From Balneolales bacterium (GTDB lineage Bacteria > Bacteroidota > Rhodothermia > Balneolales > Natronogracilivirgulaceae): a stretch of DNA of 5,016 nt. The position numbers were made by a program, and so were the translations under genes. Location of the stretch: the NCBI GenBank assembly GCA_007131625.1, contig SLQC01000133.1, forward strand, positions 1 through 5,016. The letters are read 5' to 3'. Below are positions 1 through 5,016 of the stretch, piece after piece. Within the stretch, counting starts at the first letter, position 1, and each line of letters opens with the position of its first letter. The notes beneath the pieces are model-generated. The model did not search any database, was not told the DNA's origin, and worked only from the letters and a program-made list of their open reading frames with translations.

Positions 1-492
1 AGAGAAACCATGGAAAAGGCTCTGAACATGCTTCTGCAAGCTCAATATCCAGGAGGCGATTGGTCTCAATATTATCCCCTGGTGACAAATGACGGTCATT
101 CGGAACTCGACAATTACAGGCGATACAATCACATCAATGACGTCAGTATTCCGGATTGCATGAGATCATTGCTCACGGCATACCAGACTTTTGGGGAAGA
201 AAAGTATTTGGATGCCGTAATCCGGGCTGCCGATTGGTTGCTTGAAGTGCGGCTTCCATATGCGGGATGGGCTCAGCAGTATTACGATGACTTTGTTGAA
301 GGTCCGAAAAAACCCAATAGTTCTGCACCAGGGCGATGGTTCGAGCCTATGGCACTGACCGCAGGAGAGACACCCCATGTTTTGGATATTCTCATTGAAG
401 TCTGGTTGGAAACCGGTGATGATCGATACGTCGAAATCTACGACGAGGTGGCAGAATGGTACGAACGGTCGCGACTCGATGATGATCATTGA
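1..492 (+). CDS. Pectate lyase-like protein (PL10 type), C-terminal part, 5' end outside window
   Basis: The frame is open to the left edge (three codons precede the ATG at 10), so this is probably the 3' part of a longer gene. Numbering from that ATG, I see features resembling polysaccharide lyase family 10. A helix ending in LLQAQYP leads into a GGDWSQYYPL segment (15-24), like the family's GGWPQFYP signature. HINDVS (41-46) resembles the ITFND signature that holds a calcium-binding acidic residue. AGWAQQYYDD (85-94) and GRWFEPMALTAGET (108-121) resemble the family's GWxQQ and A-R-x-[FY]-E-P-x-[SA]-L-[ST] stretches. The two half-similar helix-loop units (LLQAQYP..W..YY and LLEVRLP..W..QYY) fit an alpha/alpha-toroid fold. 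Such enzymes cut polygalacturonate by beta-elimination and are usually exported, but any signal peptide lies outside the window. The protein stops at SRLDDDH, where I would expect roughly 40-60 more residues. It converges on the cytochrome gene with 3 bases between stop codons. Family membership is by recalled motifs only. Confidence 0.72.
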   Translation, partial: RETMEKALNMLLQAQYPGGDWSQYYPLVTNDGHSELDNYRRYNHINDVSIPDCMRSLLTAYQTFGEEKYLDAVIRAADWLLEVRLPYAGWAQQYYDDFVEGPKKPNSSAPGRWFEPMALTAGETPHVLDILIEVWLETGDDRYVEIYDEVAEWYERSRLDDDH

Positions 493-495
493 ATA

Positions 496-2787
496 CTATT
501 GTAATTGCTGCTCAATAAAATTCAATAACTGTTGTATCTGAGCATTATTCGGCATGAGCCGGTTCAACACTTCAGCGTGTTCCAGTGCCTTTTCATGCTC
601 ATTTTGTTGCAAATAAAGCGTCACCAAGCCATATCGATAATCAGGATTGTTCTGATCCAACGAAATAGCCTGCAAGTAAACTTGTTCCGCTTCATCTCGC
701 CGTTCCAGTGTCTGCAGTGCAATCGCATGATTATATAGAACACGACTGTTTTCAGGCAAAAGTTGTGACGCCTGTTCGAAATAATCCAGAGATTCCTGCA
801 ACAGTCCATCTTCGGCCAATATCAGTGCCAGTGAATAATATGCTTCCCCATATTCCGGTTCCTGACTGACGACTGTTTCCAGCAGTTCTTTTGCTCTTTC
901 ATTTTGTCCACGACTGTTATAAAGGTAAGCCAGGTTTAGGCGGGCCGGATTGAACATCGGATCTTTTTCCAGTGCCACGTGGTAGGCTTCTATCGCTTTT
1001 TCAGTATCTCCCTGTTTTTCATAAAATTGACCTCTGCTCATCTGACCCTGGGGGAAATACTGGTTGAAGTCCAGGTACTCTTGATACTCCGTCAATGCCA
1101 CACGAAACTGATTTTGATATTCCCCCTCGAAATCGTCGGATGAGAATTCAGCCAGGCCTCTTGCCGCAGATAAACGCACCGTACGTACGGGGTCACCAAG
1201 CGCAACAGTCAACAAACTTTGTTTGATTTCGGTTGGATAATGATCCAGGATATTGGCGGCACTTTTCCGAATCAGTGGACTTTCGGAATGCAATGCTTCA
1301 CGCAATGTGTTCAGGCTATGGTCGTCGGAATGTCGATCGGGAAACTGGCCGAGAAACCAGATCGCTGTTGCCCGTGCTATTTCAGGCTGGGTAGTGTCTG
1401 CAATGAGCTGCATCAGATCTCTGCCAGCATCCGGACCTTGGGCATCCGCTTTTACCAGTGTCTCAGAAAAATGATATTCCCGTTCATCACCATACCAACC
1501 TTCAACAGCCTCTGCCGCCCACTCCGCTGACTGGTCGGAGTGACAGTCGTTGCATGCATTCGGGGTGCCGAATTGTTTACTCAAATCCGGCCGGGGTACT
1601 CTGAAACTGTGGTCACGTCGAAAATCAATCTCCATATAGTATTTTCCGGGCATGTGACAACTGATGCATTGTGCTGCTTCCGTGTTGACCTGATGAAAGT
1701 GATGATCAATCGTATTGTAGCGTGGTTCATGGCACTGCATGCAAAGCGCGTTGTCCGTAACATTTGCCTTAAGTTGCACAGTGTGCGGATCATGACAATC
1801 GGTGCAACGCACTCCTTCTTCCACAAACATTTTGCTTTGAAGAAAAGAGCCGTATTCGAATACCTCATCAAGAATTTGTCCATCCGGATAGTATAAATGC
1901 GGATGAGGCAGGCTCGGATCATAATGATTATAAAACTCTTTACCATGAACATAGGTGCCGGTTAATCCCTGGCGCAAAGAATGGCAGGGTGCGCAGGTAT
2001 TGATTTCCTCGGTCTGAGTGGCACTGCGGGTCAGGATCAGATCATGCCGGATGCGTTCTACACTTGCATCAGAAGATTCATCACTTTCCATAAACGTTAC
2101 ATGATCATGCCCAGGGCCGTGGCAGGCTTCGCAGCTTACATTGATACTCGACCATTGTGTGTCAAACGAATCTGCTTCGGCAATGTAATTCTGCCGCAGG
2201 TTCGTTGAATGGCAATCGGCGCACATGGTATTCCAATTCATAGCGCCTCCGGTCCAGTGAAGCCAGTCGTCCGGTTGGATGTCTTCATCCGGGTACAAGA
2301 CAAACCAACGTTCTTGCTCTGTATCCCAGGATGCATGCAACGCCTGCAGCTTTCCCTTTCCGAAATCCACCAGATACTGCTGCAACGGTTCCCATCCAAA
2401 TGTGTAAGTTACTTCATAGGTGCCTTGTTCACCGTCCGGACCGGGAGCCTCTACCATAAAACGGTCTTCATCCCGGTAAAACCTGTAATTGTCATATCCT
2501 TTTGAAAAAGTCACATTGTTAAAATCTCCAAGTACGGTCTCTTCGCTTGCTTCTGCCATCGCCAGGTAGTGGTGGGAGTCTTTCCAGGCATCCCACTCCT
2601 TGTTGTGGCATGACTGACAGTGCTGATCTCCGACAAATGCATGATCCGAGGGCATCCGGTAAGGGGGTGCTTCACCATTTTTTGTATCATCAGAACGAGA
2701 GCAATTGTAAAAAATACAAAATGTAATAAATGCAAGTATAAGCAGGCTGAATACCCGGGAGGCAGAAAATGAATGTGTAAAAACCAT
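496..2787 (-). CDS. Exported octaheme c-type cytochrome with HEAT-like and TPR repeats
   Basis: The 763-residue product has eight CxxCH heme-binding motifs, at residues 57-61, 189-193, 219-223, 265-269, 328-332, 349-353, 374-378 and 412-416. The spacing resembles cytochrome c554-type multiheme proteins. HSFRVPRPDLS (393-403) followed by GTPNACNDCH (407-416) is a block I associate with TPR-containing multiheme cytochromes. A hydrophobic N-terminus (about 12-28) ending at Cys29 (FYNC, then SRSDD) suggests export, possibly as a lipoprotein with a poor lipobox; heme attachment also requires export. Residues about 445-555 look like HEAT-type helical repeats (IARATAIWFLGQF, IRKSAANILDHY, VRLSAARGLAEF). 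Five TPRs follow at about 577-610, 611-644, 645-678, 679-712 and 713-746. The likely role is electron transfer or multiheme redox catalysis in the periplasm or at a membrane, with the repeats as a protein-docking arm; the substrate is unknown. I chose the ATG at 2787; an in-frame TTG at 2796 would add three residues (MIF). Neither has a clear ribosome binding site. The gene is monocistronic in view. Confidence 0.9.
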   Translation of the reverse strand: MVFTHSFSASRVFSLLILAFITFCIFYNCSRSDDTKNGEAPPYRMPSDHAFVGDQHCQSCHNKEWDAWKDSHHYLAMAEASEETVLGDFNNVTFSKGYDNYRFYRDEDRFMVEAPGPDGEQGTYEVTYTFGWEPLQQYLVDFGKGKLQALHASWDTEQERWFVLYPDEDIQPDDWLHWTGGAMNWNTMCADCHSTNLRQNYIAEADSFDTQWSSINVSCEACHGPGHDHVTFMESDESSDASVERIRHDLILTRSATQTEEINTCAPCHSLRQGLTGTYVHGKEFYNHYDPSLPHPHLYYPDGQILDEVFEYGSFLQSKMFVEEGVRCTDCHDPHTVQLKANVTDNALCMQCHEPRYNTIDHHFHQVNTEAAQCISCHMPGKYYMEIDFRRDHSFRVPRPDLSKQFGTPNACNDCHSDQSAEWAAEAVEGWYGDEREYHFSETLVKADAQGPDAGRDLMQLIADTTQPEIARATAIWFLGQFPDRHSDDHSLNTLREALHSESPLIRKSAANILDHYPTEIKQSLLTVALGDPVRTVRLSAARGLAEFSSDDFEGEYQNQFRVALTEYQEYLDFNQYFPQGQMSRGQFYEKQGDTEKAIEAYHVALEKDPMFNPARLNLAYLYNSRGQNERAKELLETVVSQEPEYGEAYYSLALILAEDGLLQESLDYFEQASQLLPENSRVLYNHAIALQTLERRDEAEQVYLQAISLDQNNPDYRYGLVTLYLQQNEHEKALEHAEVLNRLMPNNAQIQQLLNFIEQQLQ

Positions 2788-2917
2788 AAATATCAAGCAG
2801 AGAAAATTAATTAAAAATAATCATATGGTCCCGCAATTTAAAATCATACACTTATTCTGATAATACTATATAGATTACATAATTTCATGTGTTTATAATA
2901 TATAATTCATAAGGTAA

Positions 2918-2932
2918 CATGGAGCATCCATG
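2918..2932 (+). repeat. Perfect inverted repeat CATGGA-GCA-TCCATG
   Basis: Two 6-base arms, perfect reverse complements, flank a 3-base loop. The arms overlap the GGAG and ATG of the doubtful small ORF. The arm length is near what chance allows in a 400-base region, but the site lies in the shared divergent promoter region. It could be half of a dimeric regulator's operator or a small RNA hairpin. No second copy was seen near the GntR-type gene's start. Confidence 0.3.
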
Positions 2933-3010
2933 GCTTTAATCATGCTCGTGTGTGTCAGAAAACCCGATTGCGGATGTTTCGCTTATGCGTTTCACTGCGC
3001 ATCTGTTTAA
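2930..3010 (+). CDS. Possible cysteine-rich 26-residue small ORF (doubtful)
   Basis: An ATG at 2930 opens a 26-codon frame ending in TAA at 3008-3010. The product begins MALIMLVCVRKPDCGCF and contains four cysteines (8, 14, 16, 23). In favour: a GGAG lies five bases before the ATG (2921-2924), a better ribosome binding site than any other gene here has, and TATAAT hexamers sit about 25-35 bases upstream. The GGAG and the start codon lie inside the CATGGA-GCA-TCCATG inverted repeat (2918-2932), so a hairpin could mask them. Against: a frame this short is expected by chance, I recognise no family, and translation cannot be judged from one sequence. It could be a leader peptide or nothing. Confidence 0.15.
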   Translation: MALIMLVCVRKPDCGCFAYAFHCASV

Positions 3011-3201
3011 ATTATTTGGATTGCGTTATTATGTTTTATACTTAGATCAGTACCCATGGTGAAATCATCATTGCTGATGGCAGAGTGCCGGATCTTTTGT
3101 GTTGCTGAACAGTAAAACCTGATCGTTATGGTTTCAAAACAAGGTTATTTTACAAGCAGGAATAATACAAAATTCAGTCGGAGTATGGTATCTTAAACCC
3201 T

Positions 3202-4092
3202 ATGAAATCCGCCAAGCACATAGCCGATCGCATCCGGTTGTTTATTGCGACCAAGCAATTTCAGGTGGGCGACCTGATGCCGTCTACCCGTGAGCTGGGC
3301 CGACAGCTGGATTCCAGCTTTCACACTGTCCGCAAAGCGTATCATCAGTTGGCCGGGGAGGGATTGTTGCGCAGCGAACAGGGACGCGGATTTGTGGTGA
3401 ATCGCCAGAATGTGCCGCTTGACAAATCGCAGCGGCTGGAGATGGGGGCGGAACGTATTCGTGCGGTCCTCGAGGAGTTGATTGGGAACGGTCTGGATGA
3501 CGAAGAGATAGAAACACTTTTTCAGGAACAGCTTGGTTTTATCGAATGGCCGGGACGTCTGGAGAGCTGTGCATCGGCAGGAACCACCCACGAGCATGCA
3601 GAGATGATTTCGAAGGCGATAGCGGCTGAAGTTGGTATTAAAAGCGAGACTATAACACCTGAAGAGATCGGAAAACTGGTGAAGTTCGATGCCCTTTTTG
3701 TGCCGGTACAGCTGATGCGATATTACCGGGCGGAGTCGGATAACACCCTGCTGCTTCCGGTTGTATATCATCTGAAATCGGAGTTGTTGATATCACTTGT
3801 GGAACGGTCGGCCGTAAATACGATCGGACTTGTTTCACGCGAGGAGCAGACCCTGAATGTGCTTATTGACGAGCTGAAGCTGAGTCTCAAATTCCCCGGA
3901 TCTATCATGGCCGGTGCAACATATGGTAAATCTTTGCCTCTTTTTGTGCGGGAAGTGGATATGGTTCTCTATCCGCCGACTATTGCATCGCTGGTCGAGC
4001 GGCAGATCCCCGAGAAAAGACGTATGAAAATGGACTATGCCATCGATGCACGGACAGCAGAGATCATCCGCTCTGAACTGTGGGACCAGTGA
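3202..4092 (+). CDS. GntR-family transcriptional regulator with long, unrecognised C-terminal domain
   Basis: The 296-residue protein begins with a GntR-type winged helix-turn-helix at about 4-67. Diagnostic pieces are VGDLMPSTRELGRQL (22-36), the recognition-helix region HTVRKAYHQLAGEGLL (41-56) and the wing QGRGFVV (60-66). A helical stretch follows (about 72-112, RIRAVLEELIGNGLDDEEIETLF), like the linker of YtrA/YhcF-type regulators. From about 125 to the end comes a mixed alpha/beta domain that lacks the FadR/HutC effector signatures and the aminotransferase fold of MocR proteins. Segments such as FDALFVPVQLMRYY and VNTIGLVSREEQTLNVLIDEL faintly suggest a periplasmic-binding-like sensor, but this is a guess. 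It probably binds DNA as a dimer and responds to an unknown ligand. The start is the ATG at 3202, because the wing-helix begins at once; no good ribosome binding site precedes it. It is divergent from the cytochrome gene. Its last codons, GAC CAG TGA, overlap a repeat unit. Confidence 0.82.
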   Translation: MKSAKHIADRIRLFIATKQFQVGDLMPSTRELGRQLDSSFHTVRKAYHQLAGEGLLRSEQGRGFVVNRQNVPLDKSQRLEMGAERIRAVLEELIGNGLDDEEIETLFQEQLGFIEWPGRLESCASAGTTHEHAEMISKAIAAEVGIKSETITPEEIGKLVKFDALFVPVQLMRYYRAESDNTLLLPVVYHLKSELLISLVERSAVNTIGLVSREEQTLNVLIDELKLSLKFPGSIMAGATYGKSLPLFVREVDMVLYPPTIASLVERQIPEKRRMKMDYAIDARTAEIIRSELWDQ

Positions 4093-4181
4093 CCGGGATG
4101 GTTTTCACAATTATGAAACAGTGACCGGATCCAATTCATCACAAAAAGGTGCCAGCGACCGAACCCAATTCATCACAAAAA
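4087..4181 (+). repeat. Three-unit direct repeat cluster overlapping the regulator's stop codon
   Basis: Two 29-base copies, at 4119-4147 and 4153-4181, match at 26 of 29 positions; their last 17 bases (CCAATTCATCACAAAAA) are identical. They start 34 bases apart. A third, degraded copy starts at 4087: it shares CAGTGACCGG, then diverges, with a weaker TTCACAA match, and lies 32 bases before the first good copy. The period of 32-34 bases is about three helical turns. The TGA stop of the regulator (4090-4092) falls inside the degraded copy. A small inverted repeat, TTTCA-6-TGAAA (4103-4118), lies between units. The cluster could be a set of protein-binding iterons, a relic of a transposon end with multiple transposase sites (as in IS21-type elements), or a local duplication. 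Confidence 0.8.
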
Positions 4182-4213
4182 TGTACAAGTTCTCTCTGCA
4201 AAATGTTGTAAGT

Positions 4214-4242
4214 TTGAAAAGGCATCGTTGTCTTGTTAGTAT
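4214..4242 (+). promoter_or_regulatory. Candidate sigma-70-like promoter upstream of the helicase
   Basis: TTGAAA (4214-4219) and TAGTAT (4237-4242) are separated by 17 bases. An overlapping TATATT (4240-4245) would give the wider spacing seen in some Bacteroidota promoters. Transcription would start near 4250, leaving a leader of about 105 bases before the ATG at 4356. The site lies just past the repeat cluster, so proteins binding the repeats could influence it. This is a consensus match only. Confidence 0.28.
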
Positions 4243-4355
4243 ATTCATGAACAGCGTTGCGGCCGGCAAACCCGGTGTTATAAACAATCCGTCTGTGATG
4301 TTGCTACAGGGGATTGTAATCAATTTAATCACCATAATAGGTAATTCAGGCTGGA

Positions 4356-5016
4356 ATGAGTACGATGACGCCGGAAAAGTTGGTGGCTGATGCGGAATCT
4401 GCTATTGCAATGGAAATCGAGGCGGTACGAGAGCGGCCGTCTACCGATGTACTTACAGGCGGGAAGAGAGTAAAAAGTCCGGCAGATGACGAGGTGCATT
4501 ACCGGTTCGAAACATCTAATCAATCCCTCCGGTTTGCAGAAAAATGCAAAGCCACACTCCCGGGATCGTCTGTCACCATCACACCGGTGGACGCGACGGA
4601 TGATGGAATGACATTCCGGTTTCCGGAAGATTTCGGGGAGTCCATACCGGAAATGGAGTTGGAGTGGGAAAACGATTTTGTGCTGAAGCGGATTAGGGAA
4701 TCGCTGACGGATTTGCTGATGTCCGTCGACCGGCGGAATCGGATTAAGCGTCTGATTTCGTTGCCCGACAAAGTGGATCAGAGCGATATGGCAGACGGAG
4801 CGGATGCATTCGAAACTTCAACCGGAGCTGCATCCGAAACCGAACCCATTAGAGAAGACGGCAAGCGGAACAACGCACAGCGGGATGCGATCCGGAAAGC
4901 AATGAACCAGTCTGTGAGCTACATCTGGGGCCCGCCCGGGACCGGCAAAACCGCAACGCTGGCTTACATCATGGCCAACTACGTGCTCCGCGGCAAAACC
5001 GTGCTGTTCGTCTCCA
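4356..5016 (+). CDS. Superfamily 1 (Upf1/Dna2-like) helicase, N-terminal part, runs off right edge
   Basis: The frame is open from the ATG at 4356 to the window end (220 codons), so the C-terminal part is missing. Residues 172-182 (NNAQRDAIRKA) are a Q-motif-like element. They are followed at 190-199 by IWGPPGTGKT, a Walker A P-loop with Lys198, then by a helix and RGKTVLFVS (212-220), the start of motif Ia. This order is typical of SF1B, AAA_11/AAA_12-type helicases, ATP-driven translocases that unwind DNA or RNA. Motifs II to VI lie outside the window, so polarity, substrate and any fused nuclease cannot be judged. The first ~165 residues are a poorly conserved region: charged helices (7-27, 105-135), a beta-rich stretch (46-90) and an acidic, low-complexity linker (138-168). 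AGG at 4348-4350 is a weak ribosome binding site; Met4 is an alternative start. The gene follows the GntR-type gene on the same strand, but a 263-base gap with a possible promoter argues against a tight operon. Confidence 0.83.
   Translation, partial: MSTMTPEKLVADAESAIAMEIEAVRERPSTDVLTGGKRVKSPADDEVHYRFETSNQSLRFAEKCKATLPGSSVTITPVDATDDGMTFRFPEDFGESIPEMELEWENDFVLKRIRESLTDLLMSVDRRNRIKRLISLPDKVDQSDMADGADAFETSTGAASETEPIREDGKRNNAQRDAIRKAMNQSVSYIWGPPGTGKTATLAYIMANYVLRGKTVLFVS

Larger units (their letters stand above)
2788..3201. promoter_or_regulatory. AT-rich divergent intergenic region between the cytochrome and regulator genes
   Basis: These 414 bases carry no convincing gene and must hold the promoters of both divergent neighbours. 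The part next to the cytochrome (about 2800-2912) is very AT-rich. It contains two TATAAT hexamers on the + strand (2894-2899 and 2901-2906) and ACTATATAG-like runs usable as a -10 on the minus strand (TATAGT at 2871-2866). No matching -35 at good spacing could be fixed for either gene. Small inverted repeats occur: CATGGA/TCCATG at 2918-2932 and a CATCA/TGATG pair near 3067-3080. The regulator's ATG has no Shine-Dalgarno sequence at normal distance; a GGAG at 3180-3183 is too far away. A 26-codon frame at 2930-3010 is listed separately. Both start sites and any operator are unresolved. Confidence 0.5.

Noticed and set aside
488..526. Bidirectional terminator between the convergent genes (ATTGAAT at 488-494, ATTCAAT at 520-526)
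   Set aside because: The 7-base stem is AT-only apart from one pair, the loop is 25 bases, and no T-run follows. It also lies mostly inside the cytochrome coding sequence.
1581..1952. A 123-codon minus-strand frame overlapping the cytochrome in another phase
   Set aside because: It lies wholly inside the heme-binding region of the cytochrome, has no domain, and has no plausible independent start signal.
1219..2505. Several open frames of 70-123 codons on the + strand within the cytochrome gene
   Set aside because: They are antisense to a protein with eight heme motifs and five TPRs, have no recognisable domains, and arise because the opposite strand has few stop complements.
3193..3771. A 192-codon minus-strand frame opposite the GntR-type gene
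   Set aside because: It covers exactly the conserved winged-helix coding region on the other strand; its translation resembles no family and is probably a shadow.
4101..4119. Rho-independent terminator after the regulator
   Set aside because: The TTTCA/TGAAA stem is only five pairs, mostly A-T, and no T-tract follows it.
4087..4181. CRISPR array
   Set aside because: Only two good copies exist, separated by 5 bases rather than a 25-40-base spacer, and no cas gene is in view.
4037..4390. A 117-codon + frame across the regulator's end, the repeats and the helicase start
   Set aside because: It overlaps two better-supported genes in another phase and has no recognisable domain. The repeats would be translated as unrelated short peptides.
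4520..4771. An 83-codon minus-strand frame within the helicase
   Set aside because: It is antisense to the helicase N-terminal region and has no recognisable features.

Overview
The window holds four protein-coding genes, two of them cut by the window edges. No rRNA, tRNA, CRISPR array or intact mobile element is visible. The organism looks like a Gram-negative member of the Bacteroidota/Balneolota/Rhodothermota group. The reasons are a large exported octaheme cytochrome with HEAT and TPR repeats, a PL10-like pectate lyase, AT-rich intergenic DNA, poor Shine-Dalgarno signals and a loose lipobox. This placement is an impression from gene content and style, not a demonstrated assignment.

Layout. 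At 1-492 (+) lies the 3' end of a pectate lyase-like gene of the PL10 type. It converges tail-to-tail, with 3 bases between the stops, on a long minus-strand gene (2787 to 496). That gene encodes an exported, probably lipid-anchored, eight-heme c-type cytochrome followed by HEAT-like and TPR repeats. A 414-base AT-rich region (2788-3201) separates it from a divergently transcribed GntR-type regulator (3202-4092, +). The regulator has an ordinary winged-helix N-terminus and a long C-terminal domain that I do not recognise. A 263-base spacer follows (4093-4355). It contains two near-identical 29-base direct repeats and a third, degraded copy that overlaps the regulator's stop codon. From 4356 to the right edge runs the N-terminal part of a superfamily 1 helicase; the window ends just after its Walker A motif.

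How the parts relate. Nothing here forms a clear operon. The lyase would act on pectin or a similar uronic-acid polymer. The cytochrome would move electrons in the periplasm or at a membrane surface. The regulator could control its divergent neighbour, but no operator is evident. The helicase belongs to DNA or RNA metabolism, possibly in an accessory setting. The best candidates for something undescribed are the cytochrome-HEAT-TPR fusion, whose function is unassigned, the repeat cluster at 4087-4181, which may be a mobile-element end or a regulatory array, and the apparently shortened lyase C-terminus.
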